In this document: in pieces, positions 1 to 7,801 of the stretch | How the letters are laid out: the number at the start of each line of letters is the position of its first letter | Numbering within the stretch: position 1 is the stretch's first letter | DNA from: Planctomycetota bacterium | GTDB taxonomy: Bacteria; Planctomycetota; PUPC01; JACPCR01 | Length of the DNA: 64,000 nucleotides | Direction of reading: 5' to 3' | NCBI GenBank assembly: GCA_027625095.1 | Contig: JAQBXN010000024.1 | Coordinates: forward strand, 16,852 to 80,851 | Notes under the pieces: model-generated | Database searches by the model: none | What the model saw: the letters and a program-made list of their open reading frames with translations, nothing else | Told to the model about the DNA's origin: nothing | Translations under genes and position numbers: made by a program

Positions 1-94
1 TGGCGCGTCGACAGCAGAGACGACCCGGCATAAAGCCGTGACTCCATCTCCGGCTTCAGGTGACCGGACTTACCATCTGAGCCGTCTTGCCCCT

Positions 95-847
95 TTAAGC
101 CTTTTCTCGTAGAGCTTTTGTAACTTCTTCATAAATGGCTGAATGTTCATCGAAGAATTTTTTGGGATTTAGGTTCTGCTCAACCATCACACGGAAGTGG
201 CGGTACTGCCCTCCCGCAAAGCAGAACGAGTTGGCATTGTTGCACTCTTCCATCGCTCTGAGTTGTGCGTTGACCAGGTCGCTTGGCCGTGGCTCATGGC
301 CCTTCAACTCTACGGCGGTCTTCATGAACTCATCACGAAGAAAACTGTCGAGCAGCCGGACAAAAAGTGCCTGTCCGTTGAGTGAACCGTCGGGCGCACG
401 GCATTCTTTGATTGACAGCTCAATGAGTGCATTCTGTTCGTCTTCAGAGCGCTCGTAGAATTGGTTGGCCAATTCAACAATAACTTCGTCATCCGCGGCG
501 GTATTACCACCTTTCGAAGCAGTGGGTGAACTCTCTTCGGCGCCGGTTTTGGTTTCTAGGTTTTCATTCTGATCTACTGGTGTTCTGTATCGGCTGCGTT
601 CGAGATGCTTTCGAGTCGCTTCCATTGCCATGCTCAACGTCTGATCCGGAACACCTTCCACCCGTCGTGATAGCGCAAAAGCGTGGTCGAAATGAGTTTC
701 AATAATGCGGAACAGTTCCTCTGATTTTCGATGAAAAAAGTCTTCAGGACACCGGCCCGCGGACCAATCATCAATGAGCCGGTATAGGTCCTTGTTGAAG
801 GTCAGAAAGAGACGCTTGTGAAAAAAGAGGCGAAGGCGGGAAAACAT
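95..847 (-). CDS. Hypothetical protein downstream of mutS
   Basis: This 250-residue soluble protein matches no family I recognise. It has no signal peptide or membrane segment. The N-terminus is basic and aromatic (MFSRLRLFFHKRLFLTF), a low-complexity polar linker rich in T, S, E and N lies around residues 90-120, and the C-terminal half is predicted helical. Its ATG directly abuts the TAA of mutS (TAAATG), so it is probably translationally coupled to mutS. That position suggests a housekeeping or repair-associated role, but this is inference only. The ORF is intact and has the same composition as its neighbours. The 94 bases beyond its stop contain no gene that I can see. Confidence 0.7.
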   Translation of the reverse strand: MFSRLRLFFHKRLFLTFNKDLYRLIDDWSAGRCPEDFFHRKSEELFRIIETHFDHAFALSRRVEGVPDQTLSMAMEATRKHLERSRYRTPVDQNENLETKTGAEESSPTASKGGNTAADDEVIVELANQFYERSEDEQNALIELSIKECRAPDGSLNGQALFVRLLDSFLRDEFMKTAVELKGHEPRPSDLVNAQLRAMEECNNANSFCFAGGQYRHFRVMVEQNLNPKKFFDEHSAIYEEVTKALREKA

Positions 848-3484
848 TTATGACTCCGTGCCGTCGATGCTGCGCACATGGTCCTGCAATTCTTTCAGTC
901 GATTGATTGCATCCAGTGGTGTCATGGAGTCAACCTCGAGATCGCGAAGTTGTTCGATGATGTCCTCGTGCGGGAAATTGAAAAGCAGGAGCTGCATTTC
1001 ATGGGGTCGTTTTGATTTTGGCTGGGGCGCGAATTTTGGTTTACCGGTGGGGTCGATGGTGTGGGATTCAAGGTTCTTGAGGATGGTCTGAGCACGCTTG
1101 ATTACTTTTTGGGGAACGCCGGCCAGGCGGGCCACGTGGATGCCATAACTTTTGTCTGTGCCGCCCTCGACTATCTTGCGAAGGAAGACGATATCTTCGC
1201 CCCATTCTCGCACCGCGATGCTGTAGTTTTTCACCCCTTCGAGGATGCTCGCCAGCGCAGTGAGTTCGTGATAGTGCGTGGCAAACAGCGTGCGTGCTTT
1301 CGACTTTTCTACAATGTATTCGCATATGGCCCAAGCGATGCTCACGCCGTCGAAGGTGCTCGTGCCGCGGCCAACTTCATCGAGAATGATGAGGCTGCGC
1401 GGTGTAGCATTGTTGAGGATATTGGCGGCTTCGTGCATCTCGACCATAAAGGTGCTGTGCCCGCGGGAGAGATCGTCGGCGGCGCCCACGCGAGTGAAGA
1501 TACGGTCCGCGACACCAATCTGTGCTTTTTGAGCGGGAACGAAACTTCCCATTTGCGCCATTAACGTGATGAGAGCGACTTGCCGGATGTAGGTCGATTT
1601 ACCAGCCATGTTCGGGCCGGTGATAATGAGCAATTGGTTGGACGTGGGATCGAGAGACACGTCGTTTGGAACGAAGTTTTCCCCTAAGAGAGATTCTTCC
1701 AAAACGGGATGACGACCCTCGATGATGTTGAGTTCGAGCCCGTCGTCTATCGTGGGGCGGCAGTAACCGTTGCGCGAAGCGACTTCGGCCAGGGAGGCCA
1801 GGGCGTCAAGCAGGGCGATGTTTTCGGCGACTTGCTGAATGCGGGGAATGTGATCGGCGATCTTGTTCCGAATCTCAACGAAGATCTGGTATTCGAGATC
1901 CTGGGCTCGCTCTTCGGCGCTGAGCGCTTTGCTTTCGAACTCCTTCAACTCAGGTGTGATGTAGCGTTCGGCATTTTTCAGGGTCTGCTTGCGAAGATAA
2001 TTGTCAGGCACTTTGCCGGTGTGGACATGTGTAACTTCGATGTAATAACCAAAAACATTGTTGAACCCGACTTTCAAAGAAGGGATATCAGTCTTCTCCG
2101 TCTCGTGTGCCTGGTAATCCGCGAGCCAGGACTTGCCGTCTCTTGAGATGAGGTGTAATTCGTCGAGTTCTTCGTTGTACCCCGATGCGATAATGCCGCC
2201 CTCCTGAATGGAGTTCGGAGGGTCCTCCATGATGGCAAGCTGAATGAGATCGTGAATGTCTGATAACGTATCAAAATGATCGGCGAGCCCGCCCAGCAGG
2301 AATGAAATGCAATCACTGATCTTTTGTCGGATCCCGGGCAGTACTTTTGATGACTGCTTAAGGCCAACCAGATCGCGTGCGTTTGCGCGAAGGCAACTGA
2401 CCTTCGCAGCGATGCGCTCCAGGTCGTAGACCTGCTGCAGGAGTTCCTGGAGATCCTGCCGGAGGAAAGAATTGTCGACGAGTTCCTCGACCGCGCCAAG
2501 TCTGGCATTGATATCTTCCACATTGTGCAAGGGCGCGGTGGTCCACTCTCGCAACAGTCGTCCCCCCATCGCTGTTTGGGTTCGATCCAGAACGGACAGC
2601 AGGGTGCCATCGAGTGAACCATCGCGCATGGAACTTACAAGCTCCAGGCTTCGCCGCGTGGATTGATCGAGAAGCACAAATTTCGATGCCGTGTATGCCT
2701 GCAGCCGGTTGATGTGGTTGAGCGCTGTCTTTTGCGTTTCCCGCAGATACTCGATCAAGGCTCCGGCCGCGCAAACACCGAGGGTTAAATCCTGGCAGCC
2801 GAAACCATCGAGTGACTTTGTCTTGAAGTTTTCAGTGAGCGCGTGAAGCGCGGTCGAAAAATCGAAGACGTAATCAGACCTGCGAGTAAGCGGGCAGTTG
2901 ATGCGCGCTCCGAGTTGCGCTTCGATGCTGTCTGGCTTTTCAGATATGCCTTCACGCACCAGGCATTCGGCAGGCATGATCCGGGCGAGCTCGTCGATGA
3001 CCTGTGCGTCTGGAATTTCTTCTACATAAAACTGGCCGGTCGAGAGCTCGATCCAGGCCAGGCCTGCCTGTCCTTGCTGAGAAATGACTGCTGCGAGGTA
3101 GTTGCTGGTTTTGGTTTCCAGGAGCGCATCCTCGGTAAGCGTGCCCGGAGTAATAATGCGGGTGACATCACGCTCGACGATCCCTTTGGCTTCACGCGGA
3201 TCCTGTACCTGATCGCAGATGGCGACATGGTAGCCGGCCTTAATAAGTTTGTGAAGGTATCCCTCAACCGCGTGATGCGGGACGCCAGCCATGGGTATGG
3301 CGCTTTCGCCTTTGCTGCGCGCGGTGAGCGTGATCCCCAGGACGCGCGAGCAGGTTTTCGCGTCTTCAAAAAACACCTCGTAGAAGTCGCCCATCCGAAA
3401 CAACAGGATGGAATCCGGATGCTGTTTTTTAAAGGAGTGATACTGCCGCATCATCGGCGATTCTGTTTTTTCAGCGGCAGGCAT
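848..3484 (-). CDS. mutS: DNA mismatch repair protein MutS
   Basis: MutS recognises mispairs and small loops and recruits MutL in an ATP-dependent way. The 878-residue product has the full MutS1 architecture. The mismatch-reading FYE motif is at residues 34-36 in MGDFYEVF. Connector, lever and clamp domains follow. The C-terminal ATPase has Walker A GPNMAGKST near residue 620, Walker B LIILDEVGRGTSTFDG, and the downstream FATHYHEL switch. The length is close to the E. coli protein (853), with a short tail. The ATG at 3484 lies 21 bases after the phosphoglycerate mutase stop. No Shine-Dalgarno is visible; the minus strand reads CCTCCTCGCCC before the ATG. It probably forms an operon with apgM upstream and the 250-residue unknown downstream. 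Confidence 0.97.
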   Translation of the reverse strand: MPAAEKTESPMMRQYHSFKKQHPDSILLFRMGDFYEVFFEDAKTCSRVLGITLTARSKGESAIPMAGVPHHAVEGYLHKLIKAGYHVAICDQVQDPREAKGIVERDVTRIITPGTLTEDALLETKTSNYLAAVISQQGQAGLAWIELSTGQFYVEEIPDAQVIDELARIMPAECLVREGISEKPDSIEAQLGARINCPLTRRSDYVFDFSTALHALTENFKTKSLDGFGCQDLTLGVCAAGALIEYLRETQKTALNHINRLQAYTASKFVLLDQSTRRSLELVSSMRDGSLDGTLLSVLDRTQTAMGGRLLREWTTAPLHNVEDINARLGAVEELVDNSFLRQDLQELLQQVYDLERIAAKVSCLRANARDLVGLKQSSKVLPGIRQKISDCISFLLGGLADHFDTLSDIHDLIQLAIMEDPPNSIQEGGIIASGYNEELDELHLISRDGKSWLADYQAHETEKTDIPSLKVGFNNVFGYYIEVTHVHTGKVPDNYLRKQTLKNAERYITPELKEFESKALSAEERAQDLEYQIFVEIRNKIADHIPRIQQVAENIALLDALASLAEVASRNGYCRPTIDDGLELNIIEGRHPVLEESLLGENFVPNDVSLDPTSNQLLIITGPNMAGKSTYIRQVALITLMAQMGSFVPAQKAQIGVADRIFTRVGAADDLSRGHSTFMVEMHEAANILNNATPRSLIILDEVGRGTSTFDGVSIAWAICEYIVEKSKARTLFATHYHELTALASILEGVKNYSIAVREWGEDIVFLRKIVEGGTDKSYGIHVARLAGVPQKVIKRAQTILKNLESHTIDPTGKPKFAPQPKSKRPHEMQLLLFNFPHEDIIEQLRDLEVDSMTPLDAINRLKELQDHVRSIDGTES

Positions 3485-3505
3485 GGGCGAGGAGGGGTGG
3501 AAGGT

Positions 3506-4705
3506 CTATGCGCCAAATTTATTCAGCTTGTCCGCATGAGCAAGAAGGAGCGGCATCAGCTCCTTTGATTGGATGGTTCCGAACGTCCCCATCGAGCATT
3601 CAGTCTCGCCGAAGCCGCTGACGGCCTTGTGACGTCCATGCTTTGAGTGCACGAGGATAGGGATGGGATGCCAGGAGTGGGACATCATGTTTGAGGGCGT
3701 GGAATGATCGCCGGTAATGGCCAGTACGTCCGGGTGGAGATCGAGAATGCGGGGTACGACGCAATCCGCCTCTTCGGTACGCTTGACCTTTGCATCAAAA
3801 TCGCCGTCCTCGCCAGTGCTGTCGGTGTATTTGAAATGGACGAAAAAGAAATTGTGGTCGTCCCAAATCTTTTCAAGCTGATCGATTTCTTCGGCGATGG
3901 AGCCATCGACTGCGAACGTGCTCATACCGACCAGTTTACCCAGGCCGCGATACATCGGATAGCTGGCGATTGCCGCGGCATTCAGGCCGTAGATTTCGTC
4001 AAACGTGGGCAGGGGTTCGTAGACCGCGTAGCCGCGCATGAGGATGGTGTTGGCCTTTGGCTCATCTTTGAGAATCTCGGTGGCCTTCTCGGCGAACGCG
4101 TTGAGCAACGCGGCGCTCTTTTCGGCAGCGCTTGAGTTGGGTTTTATCACGTTCGGCGGGACGCCCGTGACCTGCGGATCGCGATCCGTGAGATCGGAGG
4201 AAAGCCCGGAGCAACGCAGAACAAGGACGGCACGGTATTCCTTTTCTGTGAGCAGATGAATCTCGATTCCTGGCATTTGGATTTGCCGAAGTTTTTCCAG
4301 AATCCTGACATTCTCCTCAGTCGGGATACGTCCGGCGCGGCGGTCAGCGATATTTCCGCCCGCATCAAGGGTGGCGAAGTTCATCCGCACTCCAAGATCC
4401 CCAGGCTGAATGGCGAATTCGACTCCGAGAGCGCTCAACACGCCACGTCCAATCTGGTATTCGACGGGGTCGTAACCAAACAGTCCAAGGTGTCCGGGCC
4501 CACTGCCGGGTGTGATGCCGGGAATGACAGGAACGAGTTGGCCGAGTTCGGAACGACTCGCCAGTTCGTCCATATTTGGCGTGTTGGCGGTTTCGAGCTC
4601 AGTCTTGCCATTCTTTGGCAGGCCGCCGAGGCCATCACAGACGAACAGGACAATTTTTGAGTCGGTCTTTCGAATGAGTGGTTTTAGAAAGTCGAAGGTA
4701 TTCAT
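3506..4705 (-). CDS. apgM: Cofactor-independent phosphoglycerate mutase, ApgM type
   Basis: This enzyme should interconvert 3- and 2-phosphoglycerate in glycolysis and gluconeogenesis. It belongs to the archaeal-type (ApgM) branch of the alkaline phosphatase superfamily rather than GpmI. Visible signatures are the metal-binding Asp in FVCDGLGGLP (D24), the predicted nucleophile Ser in ITPGSGPGHLGLFGYDP (S68), and the C-terminal metal site TGDHSTPSNMMSHSWHPIP. The length of 399 residues fits the family. I chose the ATG at 4705, where the conserved FDFLKPLI segment starts. An upstream TTG at 4750 would add 15 unconserved residues and overlap the toxin gene by four bases. An ApgM-like relative from phosphonate metabolism is possible but less likely. 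Confidence 0.9.
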   Translation of the reverse strand: MNTFDFLKPLIRKTDSKIVLFVCDGLGGLPKNGKTELETANTPNMDELASRSELGQLVPVIPGITPGSGPGHLGLFGYDPVEYQIGRGVLSALGVEFAIQPGDLGVRMNFATLDAGGNIADRRAGRIPTEENVRILEKLRQIQMPGIEIHLLTEKEYRAVLVLRCSGLSSDLTDRDPQVTGVPPNVIKPNSSAAEKSAALLNAFAEKATEILKDEPKANTILMRGYAVYEPLPTFDEIYGLNAAAIASYPMYRGLGKLVGMSTFAVDGSIAEEIDQLEKIWDDHNFFFVHFKYTDSTGEDGDFDAKVKRTEEADCVVPRILDLHPDVLAITGDHSTPSNMMSHSWHPIPILVHSKHGRHKAVSGFGETECSMGTFGTIQSKELMPLLLAHADKLNKFGA

Positions 4706-4746
4706 CGTGTATCTTTGTCGTGATGTTTGGATGGGTATACAGGAAA

Positions 4747-5130
4747 TCAAGATTCAAAAGGATTGACGCAACGCAGGCTAGTGATTTTCGCAAAGTCACT
4801 GACGTTTCGCGTCATCAAAGGCAGGTCAAGGTGTATGGCTGTGGCCGCAATGATGGCATCGGGCAGCTTCAAGTTGTGCTGTTGTCGTATGCGAATTGTC
4901 TCATTGACTATCGAATTGGTAAGAGGCTCAATTTCGAAGAGCTGGATGAGATCTTCTGCCTCCTGGAAAGAAGGCGTATCATGTCCCTGCCATCCCAAGG
5001 TCTCAATTCGAGTAATTACGGAAATTACTGCGCCGCCCTCGATAGCCGCATCCACCACCTCTCTTGCCGTGGTATCCAGGAATGAATTCAAATAATAGAT
5101 GAGAATATTTGAGTCGCAGACGTGGCTCAT
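4747..5130 (-). CDS. vapC: PIN-domain ribonuclease toxin, VapC family
   Basis: The 127-residue protein spans a whole PIN domain. The acidic metal-binding residues sit where expected: D6 in CDSNILIYYL, E43 in ITRIETLGW, D91 in LPDAIIAATA and D112 in TRNVSDF. VapC toxins cleave tRNA or rRNA when freed from their antitoxin. The ATG abuts the TGA of the antitoxin gene (TGAATG), the usual coupled arrangement with the antitoxin first. The 3' end overlaps a potential TTG start of apgM but not its likely ATG. The catalytic set is intact, so the toxin is probably active. The RNA target cannot be read from sequence. Confidence 0.9.
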   Translation of the reverse strand: MSHVCDSNILIYYLNSFLDTTAREVVDAAIEGGAVISVITRIETLGWQGHDTPSFQEAEDLIQLFEIEPLTNSIVNETIRIRQQHNLKLPDAIIAATAIHLDLPLMTRNVSDFAKITSLRCVNPFES

Positions 5131-5361
5131 TCAATCCCAGTCTCTTTCGCGCATCTGACGGATTTCTTCGTCAATTTCATCAAGCGTTTTCCCAGTCCCC
5201 CAAGATCCCCAGGCTCGATCCAAAATCTCTCGTATCTGTTTTTTATCCTTCACCTCTCGGTTTTTGACCATCACAATGACCTGCTCGCCTTCGGCAATTT
5301 CAGGTTTCTCGTCCAACCATTTTAATGAGTCGTTTTTGTAAACAGCTCTGAAGCTCTTCAT
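5131..5361 (-). CDS. Antitoxin of the AF2212/DUF104-like family
   Basis: This small 76-residue protein starts MKSFRAVYKNDSLKWLDEKP and continues with EGEQVIVMV. That pattern (an xAVYxxGxLxxLxxxxxxEGxxV beta-barrel start) is typical of the AF2212-like/DUF104 antitoxins that pair with PIN toxins. The C-terminal half is charged and helical (DEIDEEIRQMRERDWD) and would be the toxin-wrapping tail. I took the ATG at 5361 because GAGAAGGAAGA lies just upstream as a ribosome binding site. A longer reading from 5403 adds 14 residues without family resemblance. The pair is probably autoregulated, as such modules usually are, but no operator was identified. Confidence 0.82.
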   Translation of the reverse strand: MKSFRAVYKNDSLKWLDEKPEIAEGEQVIVMVKNREVKDKKQIREILDRAWGSWGTGKTLDEIDEEIRQMRERDWD

Positions 5362-5468
5362 TCTTCCTTCTCCCACCTCAGGTTGTTTCGTGGCACAGAC
5401 CAATAAGCTTACCGCTCAATTAAGTTCTTTCATCCAAACCCAGGCAGCGGAGCTTAAGCACAACTTCC

Positions 5469-6026
5469 TTAATACTCTTTCTCAATAAACGCATAGAGGA
5501 TGATATGCGTGATGATAAAGAACGAATCTTCCAGCCGGCCCATGTGTGGTGACGGCACCAGCACCGGAAGGTCAACGATGTCCTTGAGTTTGCCGCCTTC
5601 GCTGGTGGTGAGACCGATAGTGCGACAGCCGACGGATTTGGCGTATTCAACTGCTCTGATGACATTCGTGCTGTTGCCGGAGCCGCTGATGGCAAGCAGG
5701 ACGTCGTCCTTTTGTGCAAAATTTTTCAACTGCTCTTCAAAGACGACGTCGTAACTGATGTCGTTTGAGTAGGCGGTGACGGTGAAAACGTTGTCCGTCA
5801 GGCTGAGCATCTTGAAACGCTTCTCACGTCCGAGTGATGCGCTCTTGATAAGATCGACGACCATCTGAGAAGCAACTGCAGCGCTGCCACCGTTCCCACA
5901 GGAGTAGATGAAGTTGCCGCGCTCGCCGGCGGCCTGGACTTCGAGGATGGCCTTTTCAACGGATTCCGGATCGACGCCTGCTAGTATGTTGCGGAGGTCG
6001 GAGATGTAGTTTTTGACGAATTCCAT
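5469..6026 (-). CDS. gmhA: SIS-domain phosphosugar isomerase, GmhA-like
   Basis: The 185-residue single SIS domain resembles sedoheptulose-7-phosphate isomerase, the first step toward ADP-heptose for lipopolysaccharide or other glycans. Sugar-phosphate binding signatures are CGNGGSAAVASQMVVDLIK near residues 44-62 and the Ser/Thr loop LLAISGSGNSTNVI near residue 110. The tail LEDSFFIITHIILYAFIE matches the terminal helix of the GmhA group. No other heptose genes (hldE, gmhB) are nearby, so the substrate is inferred from family only. Seven-base-period repeats begin seven bases upstream of the ATG, so they would lie in the leader. Confidence 0.82.
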   Translation of the reverse strand: MEFVKNYISDLRNILAGVDPESVEKAILEVQAAGERGNFIYSCGNGGSAAVASQMVVDLIKSASLGREKRFKMLSLTDNVFTVTAYSNDISYDVVFEEQLKNFAQKDDVLLAISGSGNSTNVIRAVEYAKSVGCRTIGLTTSEGGKLKDIVDLPVLVPSPHMGRLEDSFFIITHIILYAFIEKEY

Positions 6027-6033
6027 GGGAGCG

Positions 6034-6057
6034 TAATGAGTAATAAGTAATGAGTAA
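6034..6057. repeat. Heptamer tandem repeat (TAATGAG type)
   Basis: Three contiguous seven-base units, TAATGAG, TAATAAG and TAATGAG, are followed by a partial TAAC. They sit immediately upstream of the gmhA-like start codon. The same unit recurs around 28767 and 29901. No matching inverted arm was found next to this copy. Confidence 0.8.
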
Positions 6058-6206
6058 CCGGCCGCATTGCTAAGGGCTGCGGCAGTCTTGCAGAATGGGC
6101 AGTGGTTGCAATGCAGATGGAAGGAATTAGGGACTGGTTGGGGCCTCAGGCTGATGATTTTGCGTGATGTGGGGCAGGTTTTTATTCTGCCATAATCTCA
6201 GCTCGC

Positions 6207-6245
6207 AAGAACTCCGGCCTGGAGGCCAGAGCTACGACAGTTCTT
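6207..6245. repeat. Nested inverted repeat between genes
   Basis: An outer stem AAGAACT/AGTTCTT (6207-6213 with 6239-6245) encloses an inner stem GGCC-TGGA-GGCC at 6216-6227. No T-run follows on either strand, so it is not a classic terminator. It looks like an interspersed palindromic element of the kind scattered in PVC genomes. The rest of 6058-6313 shows no gene. Confidence 0.5.
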
Positions 6246-6313
6246 CGCTCTGAAAACTTGACACTTCTGTTATGTTTGGGCAGTTGTAGACGGCTCTCCT
6301 TCGACGATTCCCT

Positions 6314-7357
6314 CTAACCGCTGAGGACTTCCCGCTCACGGTCTTCGCCTAACAGAGGCAAATCCACCCATGCTGCGTTCCTCGCATGCGAGGCATGAAA
6401 ACCCAGGATGGCTTCCAGTGTATGGACGGCCTCTGCAGCGTCATAGGGGAAGGTCGCTGTGCCATCGAGCGCCTGGACAAGCTCGCTGGTCGCCAGTTCC
6501 ATCGATCTCGGTTCGTCTTCGGGATGAGGCCACTCCTCCGCTTCACTTCCCTGGACTTCCAGCCAGATGTGGCCACCCTTGAGGATAGCCTTGCCTTTAT
6601 TTCCGTTGAAAGTAATCCCACCGAAAATAGTTGAGTAATCGCCGGCGTCCACCATCACCTTTATTCCGCCCTCCAACCGCATGACGCCCCAGCCACCGGG
6701 ATCATGAAACTGAGGCCCGCGGCAGTCCGGCTTACCGGCCAAGTCAAGCGTGCCCGAGACGGCTTCGATTTTTTTGCCGGTCACCATCATCACCACATCG
6801 AACATATGCGTGCCGACATTGCCCAATCTTCCTGCCCCCCACTGGCATGAAAGAGATGTCAGAGTTCCCAGTCCACCCCTCGCGATGAAATCGCGCAGCC
6901 TGCGGCAGTTCGGGTGGAAGCGAAGGTTGTGATTGATAACCAGCAGTGTGCCGGACTGCTTGCAGGCATCCAGCATGCGGTACGCATCAGGCAAAGTGGT
7001 GGCGATGGGTTTCTCGCAGTAGATTGCCCGGATGCCGCGTTCAGCGCAGGCGGCGGCGATTTCCGCATGAAAAGGCGCATAGGTGGCCACACTCACAATA
7101 TCCAGTTCCACCTCAGCCAGCATATCCTGCCAACGTTCGAAGGTGCTTGCTGAACTCTTCGCTGCAAAGCGCTTCCGCCTGCCAGCGTCACGGCTGCTGC
7201 CGGACACCAACTGAATCCGTGGGTGATTCGTGTAAGCGCTGAAGTGAGTGCCTCCCAGGTCGCTCACCTGCTGTCCGAGCGCATCCCCGGAAACCTGGTC
7301 CCCTGCTCCGATGAAGCCGAGACCGATAATGCCTGCGCGGTAAGTTTGAGTGTTCAT
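6314..7357 (-). CDS. Gfo/Idh/MocA family NAD(P)-dependent oxidoreductase
   Basis: The 347-residue protein has an N-terminal Rossmann fold (GIIGLGFIGAG, residues 9-19) and the family EKP motif in YCEKPIATT near residue 115. The C-terminal alpha/beta domain should bind the substrate (HNLRFHPNCRRL and GNVGTHMFDVVMMV). Such enzymes oxidise or reduce sugars, inositols or related polyols; the substrate here is unknown. The insert GDQVSGDALGQQVSDLGGTH after the first turn is longer than usual and may shape the active site. No Shine-Dalgarno is obvious before the ATG. The gene stands alone, divergent from the plus-strand cluster that starts at 7802. Confidence 0.92.
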   Translation of the reverse strand: MNTQTYRAGIIGLGFIGAGDQVSGDALGQQVSDLGGTHFSAYTNHPRIQLVSGSSRDAGRRKRFAAKSSASTFERWQDMLAEVELDIVSVATYAPFHAEIAAACAERGIRAIYCEKPIATTLPDAYRMLDACKQSGTLLVINHNLRFHPNCRRLRDFIARGGLGTLTSLSCQWGAGRLGNVGTHMFDVVMMVTGKKIEAVSGTLDLAGKPDCRGPQFHDPGGWGVMRLEGGIKVMVDAGDYSTIFGGITFNGNKGKAILKGGHIWLEVQGSEAEEWPHPEDEPRSMELATSELVQALDGTATFPYDAAEAVHTLEAILGFHASHARNAAWVDLPLLGEDREREVLSG

Positions 7358-7801
7358 GGCGTTATTAAGTTAGGAGAATCAGAGTCTGAAGTTGTTACCT
7401 CTCCGCGTGGTGCGGAGCTCTTTTTAAGCACGTTTGAAGAGGCTCTCTTTGCCTGTGGCTGAAGGCCGCATTTAGGGAAAGTTCTGGGCTCTATTCGCCT
7501 GCACCCATCACCACATGATGTCCGGTACTTCGGCGATTCGTTCCAGCTCAGCCTCAATGGAAATGACTTTACTCGATTCATTCTTCATATTTCAAGGCAG
7601 GGCCGCCAGTTCCAACTCCAGAGCAGTCTGGTAACCGCGGTTACACTATAGCAGGCGCAACATCGATTCTGGGATTTCCAGCTTCTCAGTTCAGCTTAGA
7701 GGTGATAGATCCTGTTTGCGCATAGGGTAACAGCAGAGAAGATGGGCTGGAAAGCCGTTTTGAATCCACTTTCCGCAACGTAATGTTGCGCCTCATAAGT
7801 G
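7358..7801. other. Intergenic region between divergent genes
   Basis: This stretch of about 440 bases has no convincing gene. It holds a hairpin CTCCGC-GTGGT-GCGGAG at 7401-7417 followed by CTCTTTTT, which has the shape of a plus-strand terminator although no plus-strand gene precedes it. A minus-strand micro-ORF at 7508-7588 (26 codons, starting MKNESSKVISIEAELERIA) has no clear ribosome binding site and could be a fragment. Promoters for both flanking genes should lie here, but I cannot assign -35/-10 boxes with confidence. Confidence 0.4.

Noticed and set aside
2843..3568. A 241-codon plus-strand ORF opposite mutS
   Set aside because: It is antisense to the conserved N-terminal part of mutS and shows no recognisable motif.
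7401..7425. Hairpin plus T-run as an intrinsic terminator
   Set aside because: The shape fits the plus strand, but no plus-strand gene ends upstream, so I left it inside the intergenic description.
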